31,723 nt of DNA from Parachlorella kessleri (lineage: Eukaryota > Chlorophyta > Trebouxiophyceae > Chlorellales > Chlorellaceae), in assembly GCA_001598975.1 (NCBI GenBank), contig BBXU01000040.1, positions 1 through 31,723 of the forward strand, read 5' to 3'. Position numbers and translations under genes: made by a program. Under the pieces are notes generated by a model, which worked only from the letters and a program-made list of their open reading frames with translations, ran no database searches and had not been told where the DNA came from. Below, in pieces: positions 10,808 to 27,500 of the stretch (its first letter is position 1; every line of letters starts with the position of its first letter).

Positions 10808-11649
10808 GCTGATCAACTATCTTGCAGCCGGGAGGCATGAGCGCTATCTATTACAAGTTTTACCGATATCCTAGTGTTCATCGTTCATCTCCAAGGTCCA
10901 TGACTCACCATTACTAGTTGAGAGGTCCCATGCATGGGCATTAAAGTCATAGCGTGGTTGTCATGACACGTACGACATCCTCTGGCGCTGTCGGGAAGAT
11001 TCGAGTCTGGGCACATCTGTTATCAAAGACAAAGGCCTTGGACTTGCTGCACAGGCTACACCCAGCGAGGCATACCAGCCACGAGCTTTGTGATGTAGTT
11101 GTTAATGGTGGCAGGCAACGCGAACAGAAAGGAGGTGAACTAGACTGTTTTCTTCTGGAAATTCAGGTGCTCTCAGATAGCTTGAGCACTAGTGGCAAAT
11201 CCCAGACAACGGTCCTGCCCTGAGCTAACCAAGGCATTCCCGTGCCTTCTTATGAGGTGTTGCTGCTGCTACAGGGGTTTGACTGCACCTTAAATGTCAA
11301 TCCCAGCTGCACTAACCTCTGACAAAGGAGATCCCGCACTTTTGGGTCACACGTTGCGCAGGAGAAGGGAGCCAATAACAGCAAGCCAACACTTGAGACA
11401 AGACGTGATGCAAAGCAGCATTCTAACCTATCACCCAACATCCCACAGAAACTAGCCCTTGCCAGTCAGTCCCGCTGACACAAGCCCAAACGCCAAGGGG
11501 TACCACACCCCTTCTCATAGCTACCCACCCTCCTCCCCTGGCCCGCCCTTGGTTCCAGCCCTCGCCCGTCAGTCAGCAAGCGCATGCCCGCGGCTGCTGG
11601 CCCGCTGCCCGACCCTTGCATGTCCACCCCTCGAAGCTTCTCATGCTCT
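10808..11649. other. Intergenic: GALE 3' UTR and MED25 promoter
   Basis: This 842-bp stretch lies between two minus-strand genes. No supported gene is seen; a short open frame near 10954-11223 on the plus strand has no recognisable protein. A minus-strand TGTAA (plus TTACA at 10851) lies 795 bp past the epimerase stop and only 44 bp before the MED25 ATG, so it may or may not be the epimerase 3' signal. Confidence 0.5.
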
Positions 11650-15326
<3,677 letters not shown>

Positions 15327-15739
15327 CGTCCTTGTGCTTAAGGTCGGCGGACGTACGAGACCAATAGAACCTTGACACTAATAAAATGCGAAGATGATTG
15401 GGATAAACACTGGACTGTCCAAGGGAGCGAGAGCCGACCTCTGTAGGACTACTGCCAAGAAAGCATCCATGGCGGGAGCTGCTTTGAGCTGGTGTCCAAC
15501 ATTGGCCTGGCCAAATGTGGACTCTGATCAACATGGAGCCCATCCGAAACCTTTGATATGGCGAATTGGGGCTCCTTGTCGTGACGGTGGGCACCTGGGC
15601 TCCCCAGCCATCTACTTTCCTGCCTGTGTACTGGGGGGACCCTGCAACCTGCATGACATCGTAGGCAGTGTTTCTTTGTTTGCAACATTAAATCTGCTAA
15701 ATCTGACTTTCGAGCCCAGCAAACTTGACTGCCCTCCAC
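15327..15739. promoter_or_regulatory. Shared upstream region of GALE and the glycosyltransferase-like gene
   Basis: The two start codons point away from each other across 413 bp, so both promoters lie here. A CCAAT pentamer is at 15361-15365 and an AT-rich TAATAAAATG follows at about 15379; their use is unproven. No other gene is supported. Confidence 0.5.
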
Positions 15740-18700
15740 ATGTCGCGGTCTCACCTCTTGGTGTACCTTCTCGTGGGGTGGGTGGCCCTGTGTGAGGGGC
15801 CCAGGCGTGCCTGGGGCCAGGAGGAACGACCCCAGCAGTGGCAAGACAGCAGCACTCCCTCTGGGCGCTGGGGGCGCCGGCTCCACTTCAACATGAATGA
15901 GCTGCACAGGATGGAGACGCTGCAGGCAGCAGAGGAGCAGGTTCTGGCTGTCATGGACGGCAGGTCCAAGCCGCTGTTTGGCCAGCAGCTGCTCTTTCAG
16001 CCCCAGCCAGTCGTGGCACTGTTCGGCCGCCCAGCCGGTGTGCATCTTGACGAGGTGCAGCAGCAGCAGCAACAGCAGCGGCAGCAGCAGCAGCAGCAGC
16101 AATCCGGTGCAGCAGCTAGCCAGGGTGGAAAAGCAGTCAGTGGGAGGACGCAGGGGAGGCAGCAGCTGGATGCCGGGGACGTTGCTGGGCACCCCCCCGC
16201 TATCCGCCCTCCCAGCGTGCGGGACCCCCGCCCCAACAGGTTAGGCTCAGAGCGGCAGCGGGCCGGCGACAAAAGTGCCCCAGCCTCCAAGGACTTGGAG
16301 GTCACAACGTCGGACCCCGCTGCGCCAACCAACAGCAGAGTCCAGCGGCGGCGGCAACAGCAGCAGCAGCAGCAGGAGGACGAGGAGGAGGTTGAGCTGC
16401 AGTGGGAGGACCCTCCCCAGGCGCAGCGGTCCCTGGCAGCGGAGGAGGCATCCCGCCGGGCCATGCTGCGGGACTGGGAAGCGGCCGACGCGGCGGGGGA
16501 GGTCCCCGAGCCCGAGCTGCAGTACAAGGACGAGGAGGGAGGGGGGCGCATCCTGATCTGGCTCCCGCAGGACACGCTGCCCCTGGATGTGTTGGTGGGG
16601 CACAGGCCACAGGTGAGGATGCCTGAACAAGCAGGCCGCCTCCTTTGGTGGTGGGTTGTGTCCGGGCGGCTCCAGGAAGGTCAGCCGCCGCTGCTGGGAG
16701 CGAGCGCTGCTCGGGGCCACCGCCCAGGCATTGCAGAGGGCCCCGCCGCGCGTGGAGCGGTGGCTTGGGGACGGGATGCCATTCTTGGGCCAGGGTGCAG
16801 GTTGGCAGGCACGGGTTTCCAGTGTGCAACTGGCCCTCCCTGGGTATGCTTCTCCTGCCGCGTATCCCTGGCGCTGTGGGGGGTCCAGACCGACCGCAGG
16901 TTAGGGGGCGAGGGCGGGGCATGTGTGTAGGCCAGGGTAGGCCTAGCACCAAGGTGGTGGTTGGAGGAGGTGGGAGGGACTCTAGCAAGCAGTGGGGGCG
17001 GGGTGCCCACAGGATGAAATCAAACAGGGCTTCAACTGGAGGTATTCCTCCCACAGTGAGTGCACATGTGCTGCTCCCCGCCTTGGAGCATCCGTCCGTA
17101 CCATGGTCCAGGGAAGGAGTGAGTGATTCCCTGCTCAGCCGCCTGCACGGACGGATGCTGCGTGTTGTACTGCAGGTGTGGTTGTACACCTTGCTGCGTA
17201 CGGACTATGATGCCCCCACCCTGCTGCCTCACTTCCTGGATCACTATATCAAGCTCGGTAGGTCACCCAGGTGCCGGGGCCTGCACACTGTTTGTCGTAT
17301 GTGACGCAATGAATTGACGGGCTTGCCAATAATCCAACTCAGAGTGTGTCGCTGGTTGCAATGGGAAGCCGTACGCGGCAAGGCGGAGCCCGCCCACCTC
17401 CTTCAAGCCTGGCAGTACCTACACTATAGAGCGTGTCTAGGAGACCAGCATTCTGAGGAAAGCTGCACAGCCTGAGGAATGTGCAGGCCAACCGCTTGCG
17501 CAGCCCTTGCTCTATCCTCGGCAGGTCCCTCCACGCCTGGGAGAGAGGCAGGGTTGACGCCCACCGTTCGCCAACTGCGTCGCTTGGTATCTCGAGCGCA
17601 CCTCCCTCCCTGGTTGGGCACAGCAAGGCCAGCTTGCGGGACGTGACAACTCCCCAGTCGTCCGGCCTGGCTTGAAGGCATTGGAGGCCTGCCAACCTGG
17701 CTTTGTGTCTGTGGCGCAGGCATCCACCCAGGGAACATGCTGTTCCTGGTGCACCATGACCCTCTGGCAGTGGGTGCGGCCACACCCGACGGCCTGCTGT
17801 CCCTGACGAGCCTCCTTGGGGAGCAGGGCTTGGACTACAGGGTGTGGAAGGGCCAGTACTCCCCCGAGGCACACCTCCGCAATAGGCTGCAGGTGCGGGT
17901 GCCTTGCCGGGTGCCCCACACAGCACTGGATGCTGCTGGCTTGCTCAGGGTGCTGCTAGGCATGGTTGCTACAGAGTCACTCGCTAGGCCGGGCTGACTT
18001 TTGCCTGCTGTGCATGCACGCCTGTCCCTGCCTGCCGGCAGGCGTGGGGGCTTTGGCTGCCAGCGTGTACCACTTGTCTCACACCTGCCGATAGACGTCT
18101 CACAGGGTGTGGGATGAGAGTCTCGCGGGGGTGAACAGCTATGGCGTACCTGCCCTCCCAGCGCAGGTGCTTGCCCATGTGCCGGTGCGGGACTGGGTTG
18201 TGCTGGCTGCCCCCGATGAGTTTCAGGAGTATGGCGGCCTCACCGCCCCCCACTTCTTCGCGCAGCAGGACAAGGAGGTGCGCCGGCTGGGGCCTTCTTG
18301 CACGACTTGCTGGGCCTCTTGTCAGGCATTGCAGGGCAGGGAAGGGGCGCCCAGGGGTGGCCAGGGATCCTCGCCATGCCCCGCTGCCAGGCGAGGCTAG
18401 TGCAGGGGGAGTGACGCTGGGCTGCACGTCGTAGCAGGGAAGGGCACCTGCCATGCGGCCAGCACCACAGGCTGCTGGCCCGCTGGCCTCCTGCCCTTGG
18501 AGTGGGACTTGCCTTGGCCTGGCAGCTTGAAGTGGTGTGGGCAGGGCTCGCTTGGCTCTTGGCATGTGTACGCCTCGGCCTCCCACAGTGCGGGCGTGGC
18601 TGTACAGGGCGTCAACTGCGTGCGAGGGGCGCTGCTGGACCGTGTGTCGGCGGCGGGGGAGCTGGCCCCCGTGGCCACCGCGCCCTCCCTGTTCAGCCAG

Positions 18701-20119
18701 TTTCCGCTCAAGTGTGACGTGTCTCGCAAGGTGGCACATGCGCAGGGCACCAAAGTGGCCGCTTTCAAGGTGAGGAGCCAGGGTGTTTTGCCGCTCCCCG
18801 TTCACCTGCCAGGCCCCAGCCTGGCAGCTGCTTTACGGCTTGTTTGGCGCGTGTCAAGTGCTGCCCTTAGTAAGGGCCTGGACACAGGATGGATGATCCA
18901 TCTCCTCGTGTTCTTCCCATCTCTCTCTGCCTTCCTTCAGCTAGCACTGCCTACCCTGCACCCCATCACCCCCCACCCACCCTGCGTGTGCCTGCAGGGC
19001 TACCTCCGCCCTGGGCCCAACGATGACACGGCCCTGGGCATGTTGGAAGCGCGGCGCTACTTTGGGCCGGGCGAGGGTGATGACGGCGCAGGGCGGCGCG
19101 GCGCCTGCGGCAGCCGGCCAGCGGAGGACCTGCTGCCCCTCACGCCCTACGGCCGGTACTGGAAGTTCTACAAGGCGCCCGACGTGCAGGGCAACGTGTA
19201 CCTGTGGGATGCGCGCGAGGGAGACGCCAAGGTACGGCGGGAACTTGGTTGCTGGGAGGGGAGGAGGGGGTTTAGAGGGCTAGCCGCCGGCTTGGGAGAT
19301 GGCAGGTCGTCGTCACCGTCAGGGTGGGCTGGAGCCTGGGCGGTGTTTATGTGCTGTGTGCTTGCTGCTGCGGGCTACCCACAGTCGACCAGCGGCCCAG
19401 CTTTGAGGGCTACTGACTCGTTGGCGACAGCTGGCCTGGCAGCAGCGGGGGTTTACCTGACGTGCATGGCGTTCAGCCCCAGTGGCCGCAAGCCAGCGGG
19501 GCCTTTGTGCGGCTGCAGGTGAAGGTGCAGCACTTCAGGTGGCGGGCGGGCGTGGAGCGCCGGGTGGCCGACAGGCTCCGGCTGTTAAGGCGAGTCGCTG
19601 CTGTACCGGCTTTGTGCCTGCGGCAGTTGCTGCAGTAGCTCACTATGGCCCCATCGATCTGCGCTGCAGCCGACTCAGTCTTCCATGTCTTGCATGAGAA
19701 CGTCGCCAGCAGCTGTGCCGCTGCTTGACGCAGCACTCCGCCTACCCCGCCGTCCACGCTCTACCTGAGGCGCGCCTGCTATGCGCGGCGCCATGTACTG
19801 TACCCTTGCTGCACAGTCCGTGAACGCAGGGCCGGGCGGGTCCCCAGTGTGGCTGACCGGCTGCTCCGCTGGTGCTTGTAGGGAGGAGGTGGACGCCTGC
19901 GGCGGCACGGCCGAGCCTCTGCAGGCCAAGGCTCTTGAGGAGGCGCAGCGCATCCAAGACACCATCATCGCCAAGGGCGCCATCGACATTATTAACACCT
20001 ACCTGCGCTGCCAGCTGGCGGAGGAGCCGCGCCTGCCGCAGCCGCGGCCGCGTGGCCGCGCCGCCAGGGCGGCTGCCGCCGCCGAGGCCGCCGGCGCTGG
20101 CGCTGCAGGCTCGCAGTGA
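15740..20119 (+). CDS. Signal-peptide glycosyltransferase-like protein with Gln-rich stem, 647 aa
   Basis: Eight exons fit: 15740-16612, 17176-17257, 17720-17892, 18167-18277, 18608-18769, 18998-19231, 19519-19589 and 19882-20119 (TGA). The ATG gives a signal peptide or anchor (MSRSHLLVYLLVGWVALCEG), so the protein should enter the secretory pathway. Residues 110-290 are low complexity with poly-Gln and acidic runs. From 292 the protein resembles GT2-related glycosyltransferase domains (the Glyco_tranf_2_4 type, recalled from bacterial and algal proteins): LRTDYDAPTLLPHFLDHYIK, the NMLFLVHHD strand, DWVVLAAPDEFQEYGG (392-395 at the place of the usual DxDEF), GVNCVRGALLDRVSAAGEL, LFSQFPLKCDVSRKV, and VQHFRWRAGVERRV. 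The acidic metal motif is PDEF, lacking the first Asp. The C-terminus is helical and Ala/Arg-rich. The intron after 19589 needs a GC donor. The donor sugar is unknown. Confidence 0.75.
16058..16380 (+). repeat. Poly-Gln (CAG) tracts in exon 1 of the glycosyltransferase-like gene
   Basis: Two CAG/CAA runs, at about 16058-16101 and 16352-16375, encode interrupted Gln tracts. They lie in the stem between signal peptide and catalytic region and probably vary in length between strains. Confidence 0.85.
17087..17159. repeat. 13-bp perfect inverted repeat in intron 1 of the glycosyltransferase-like gene
   Basis: AGCATCCGTCCGT (17087-17099) and its exact reverse complement (17147-17159) enclose 47 nt. 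The second arm ends 16 nt before the acceptor of exon 2, so a hairpin here could affect splicing; this is inference. Confidence 0.7.
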
Positions 20120-20657
20120 GCGGCAGCAGCCAGCCCTGTGGCATGCGCTGCTGCTGGGCCTATGGGTGCTTGCGTGGCGTCGCAGCCCCGGCCCTGGCCG
20201 CATGCAGCTGTTTGACGGGCGCTTGCGCTGCGGGCACACCCGGTGACCCTGTCCCAGCACGGGGTCCGGCGCAAGCGACCGTAAGGCGGCGAGTGGACAT
20301 GCTATTAATTGTGATCTGTGTTACTGTGTGTATGCTTGTTTGGCTTCTCTTCGGCCGAGGGCGTTCTTGGAGGTACCCCGCCAAAGACGCTGCGTCACAG
20401 GGTGGGCAGCGGGTGCGGCACCTGCTGGTGGTTTTGGGTTCTCGGCAATTGGTGCAAGTATGCTGGCAGGCGTGCCGCTCCATTGCTCTATCACGACTGG
20501 ATTTTGGGATAAATTGCAGGCAGGCTTCTCGCACTGACAAGTTTTGACTGACTCAGAACCGTGCTCTGCACAACTGTGTGATATCTTCATAACCTCTACC
20601 TGCCTTCCGCTTGAGACCCGTGTTTAAAGTGTCCTGATGACTGGTCTGTGCTTTTGT

Positions 20658-20673
20658 TTCTTGCATGCAAGAA
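20658..20673. repeat. 16-bp perfect palindrome
   Basis: TTCTTGCATGCAAGAA is its own reverse complement. It lies in the probable 3' UTR of the glycosyltransferase-like gene. It may be chance or a small hairpin. Confidence 0.6.
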
Positions 20674-20825
20674 GCAAGTCTCCACCCCTCCAGTGTCTTC
20701 TTTGACGTTACTCTTCGTGAATCACAGTCAAACAGTGACAGAACAAACCCTGTTTCGTTGGCACCACTCTTTTGTCATGATGACTGATCGGCACTGTGGA
20801 CTACTGTCTAAGTGCTGACCCGCTC

Positions 20826-20830
20826 TGTAA
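20826..20830 (+). terminator. Candidate TGTAA polyadenylation signal, plus strand
   Basis: TGTAA is the usual poly(A) signal in Chlamydomonas and other green algae. This is the only plus-strand copy I noticed after the glycosyltransferase-like stop at 20119; a 3' UTR of about 700 nt would be long but not unusual for such algae. Confidence 0.35.
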
Positions 20831-20974
20831 CTTCTCCCTGCTGTGAAATTGAGAGTGGTGGGTTCGACTCACTGGTCTCAGGGAAGAACTTGTGGAGTCA
20901 TTTATGCAGGGGTCCATCAATCAGACCTGGACGTCCTCTGTCCGCACTAAGCTGTCAGGGGACACCGTTTGGGC

Positions 20975-20979
20975 TTACA
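20975..20979 (-). terminator. Candidate TGTAA polyadenylation signal, minus strand
   Basis: TTACA on the plus strand is TGTAA on the minus strand, about 560 nt past the likely stop of the dioxygenase gene. With the opposite signal at 20826 it would place the two convergent 3' ends about 150 bp apart, overlapping slightly. Confidence 0.35.
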
Positions 20980-21539
20980 ATCCAGGGTTGAAGGGTCCCC
21001 TGGGGCAAACCATGGTACACGATATCGTACACAACATGACTGCATCCAGCCCCGCCAGTCCAATTCACCCCTACCTCTCCTCCGGTCGCACTGCCTGCCA
21101 CCATTAACAAATGATCAAGCCTGTCTGCTGACACGAGACATTCGATACACCCGCCAACTGTGTCCAAGGTCCTGTGGTAGACATGCTGCCAATGTCGCGC
21201 CTGCTGCCCAGTTCAATGCTAGCCCTACTTGCAAACCTGCCCTCATCAATGGACAGCTGCTTCTGTTGTCCTGTCAAAAAGCGGCTGCGGTGGGAAATCG
21301 GAACTTCGATGAAGCCTGCACCAGGGGCAAGTTCCCTGTCGCCCTGGCCAGCGCTGCAAGCCACCATAATTACCGCCTGAGTTACAGGGGACCATCGTTT
21401 GTCTGACCACCTTGCACTCACACCAACCGTGCGCATGGGAGCAAGGAGGAGGGCACCTGTTCAACCCCCAAGTAGGGTTCCCCTGGAAAGGGCCGCCGGC
21501 CCCACAACCTAGCACATCCTGGCTGTTTGCTGACCCCAC

Positions 21540-24220
<2,681 letters not shown>

Positions 24221-24510
24221 GACCCCCTGTTGAGTGGTGGACTTCAACCCCTAGTTGTGTTAGGAGAAACAGGCAACCCTGCTCAGCTAGCCAAAATCAC
24301 CGCAGCTGCACGATGTAAGAGCAGCGTTACTGCAGGGGTGAGCTGGCGTGGACAGAACTAAGAGTCGTGGGTGGACAAGTCACAGACGGCACGCACAGCA
24401 GGGTGCCACGCTGGACCTCTCCTCCTCCCCAGTGGGAACAGTAACTCCTCTTCCTTCACTAAGACACCGATCTCCTGCATCCAAGCACCCTTGATAGAAG
24501 GCAAGGCCCG
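24221..24510. promoter_or_regulatory. Shared upstream region of PHYHD1 and SART3
   Basis: Start codons at 24220 (minus) and 24511 (plus) are separated by 290 bp, indicating a compact divergent promoter. I see no TATA box or other named element. The function is inferred from layout only. Confidence 0.5.
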
Positions 24511-27500
24511 ATGGCAGGGGAGGACGACATGCAGGTTGATGGGGAGCAGCAGGAAGGACAGGAGGATAGCAGCAGCGACTCCGAGAGCGATCTCGATGCT
24601 GCTGATGTCAGTGAGGAAGACAGCAGGCGGATCATGGAGCTGGAGGCAGCACTGCAAGAGAACCCCAACCAATATGACACGCATGTCCAGGTGGGGAACC
24701 TTGCAAGGCAGACACTGGCTATCTGAAACTCTAGATATCCGGACCGCACGTTGACGTTGACGTTGACGTTGACTGAAGCGCCGGACTCCTGCAGTCTGGC
24801 CCTGGTAGCGGTGCCGACAGGGAGGTTGCCCTGCCTAGCGGCACTCGAGGCGGGGCTTGACGTTTACGTGCGGCTGTTGCCTTTGCGCGCCGTGCTTTGC
24901 AAGCATATATTTTATTTCTATTTGTTTGAACACAATTTTATCCCCTGTCACAGTGGACCTGCCTCTCAGCCACTGTGCTTCCTGCCCCACCCTCCGCCTC
25001 TCGCCCTGCCTGCCTGCCTGACGGGCTGCAGTACCTGGAGGTCTTGCGGCGGTGCGGCATGAAGGAGCGGCTGCGTGAGGCGCGCCACGCCATGGCCGCG
25101 CTATTCCCACTGTCCGAGTCGCTGTGGCTGGACTGGGTGGGGGATGAGCTGGAGGGGCTGGCTGGGGAGGAGGACATCCCGCGGATTGCGCGGCTGCTGG
25201 AGGCGTCTGTAGGCGACTACCTGTCTATCAACCTGTGGCTGCAGTACCTGGGGTGGGTGGGTGGGTGGTGTGCATGGCTGTGAGTGTGATCGCGACCTGC
25301 GTGAGCTGCTCTGATGCTGTAGCTTGCAGAGCTGCCCGGGCGGTGAACGGTGGGGTCTTGGCTGGATGGCTGCAATGGTGGAGCAGGGGTTGACGTGGCC
25401 TGTACATGGCTCCTGGCACTGGGCTGCCCACAAGTATCCTGCACATGCACGGGCTTGGTTGCTCGGCAGGTATGGCAGAGGCTACCTTGCTGGTTAGCCC
25501 TCCCAGGAGTGGCACTGTGAACCTCCACTGCAAAGCCACATTGTGGCGCAGCAGCACTCGGGTATCCGCCTGTTAGAGCTCTGTACAACAGCCTTCCCGC
25601 CACCCGCCTGCCTGCCCCTCCATTCCGTTCTGCCTGCTGTGCCAGGTTTGTGAAGGAGCTGGACCCAGAGGTGTCGGGGCGGACGCCCCAGGGGCTGGCC
25701 AAGATGCGCGACCTGTTTGAGCGCGCCTTGACGGCTGGCGGGCTGCATGTGGCGGAGGGCAGCAGGCTGTGGGAAGCCTTCCGCAGGTTGGTCAGGGTGG
25801 GTTAGTCACTGTGTGCTGGAAGTTTGAGCGAGAGGTGCTACAAAGTGCCAACACAGCAACTCCTGGGCCTGTGTATGCGACTCTGCACCCTGAGAAGTGG
25901 TTACCCTGGTGACTGGGTACACAATAACGACCACCTCTGGTTGCCCGTCTGACGAGCTGCAGCTTTGAGGAGGACCTGTTGGAGGAGTCCCCTTCTCAGG
26001 AGCAGGCTGAGAAAGTGAGGGCACTGTTCCACCGCCAGCTGGGCGTGCCACTGGCCGACGGGGCCGACACGCTGGCAGCATTCAAAGCATGGGAGCAGAC
26101 GCAGCAGGGCGCAGAGACGGCGCAATTTGAGGTGTGTGCGCAGTCGCAGCCAGACGTGGTGTGGGTGATGCGTGAAGTTGTCGGGCTTTGCTTCACATTA
26201 TGTTGCTATGGAGCTCCCCTTGGCTGTGGCTCCGTCTCTGGGCGCACCCCCCAGATACCCAGGGGGTGCCAGTGCAAGTACTGCTTCCAGGGGTCCTAGG
26301 CTCCTGTGGCCACAGGAGGCAGCCGCGCCACTCATGCCTCGTGTTTATATACACATCTACTGTGTGCCCTTCCTGGCGCCAAATCGTGTGCTGGCTGCTG
26401 CTCACAACAGGACTAACAGCTGGTTGGCCCGGCCGACCAGCGCAACCTAGCAAGGAACTGTCCTGTCCTTAGAAGCGATGAAATTGTACTGCAGGTGCCA
26501 GCCCACGTGCTGTCCTCCTACAAGAAGGCACAGAAGCTGGTAGACCTGCGCAAGCCGTACGAGGAGGCGGTCGGCCCAGGCCATGCTGTGGACGCTGAGC
26601 TGCTGGCCGCCTACATGGCGTACATAAAGGCGGAGGAGGCGCATGGGGAGCCTGCGCGGGTGCAGGTGGGGCGGGAGGGGGAGTGGATGACATGTGGAGG
26701 GAAAAGGGAGGAGAGGGAGGAGGGAGGGGAGGGAAGGGGGTCCGGGAGGGGAGGAGAGGGGGGGGGATGTTTCCTGAGGCAGAGGAAGGGAGAGGGGGAA
26801 GGGTGGAGAACTGTTGAAGGTGACTTGGGGTGAGTACAAGGTGGCTGGACATGGTGCTGCTCGCTGCTCTGGTATTGCAGACACTTGGTGGGGTGCCAAA
26901 CACACAGCCACGTGGGAGTGTAGCTTGGGGGGGGTTCGGCCCTAGACTGGTGTAGCACACCAGCAGTCCAACACAGGCGTTTGCAGCCATGCGACCTGTT
27001 CCAGACCGGGACCACTGCCCACTCACCGTTGTACATTGCCCGTACTGCAGATTATGTTCGAGCGGGCGATGGCGGTGTTCCCGGTGACGCACTACCTCTG
27101 GCAGCAGTATGCTCGCTACCTAGAAGCGCACCTCAAGATACCAGCCATCATCCAGCAGACCTACCAGAGAGCAGGTAGAGGCGCTGCTTGCTCTGGGCCC
27201 AGGGGGGTTGAGCCCCGCGGTGCCAAGTCTGCAATGGAGGGGTGTGGCGTGGGTTAACCAGTGGCTGCTTTGTCTGGCTGGGTGTCTGAGCGCGTTTGGC
27301 TTTGGGCGGCCTGCTAGTATGTGCCCCCACTCGATGTTGCTCAATTCCTTGTGCCGGGACGCGTCCAGGTTGGGAAGCCTTTGCGGCGGTCTTAGGCCAT
27401 GTGATCCCTTCCTACCAGGACAAGCGAAGCTTATACCCTCCCCCGCCCTCCGCCCCTGCCGCTGCAGTGCGCAACTGCCCCTGGGTGGGGGAGCTGTGGT

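Larger units (their letters stand above)
20120..21539. other. Convergent 3' region, no gene supported
   Basis: This 1.4-kb stretch separates the stop codons of the glycosyltransferase-like gene (plus) and the dioxygenase gene (minus). I found no recognisable protein, tRNA or mobile element. It contains a 16-bp palindrome and one TGTAA-type signal on each strand, listed separately. Confidence 0.6.

Noticed and set aside
20862..20885. GGTTCGACTC resembling a tRNA T-arm
   Set aside because: The five-base stem does not close around a seven-base loop, and no D-arm, anticodon arm or acceptor stem is found around it on either strand.
26447..27092. Pro/Ser-rich minus-strand open frames
   Set aside because: They are the complement of the intronic purine tract, with no conserved content.
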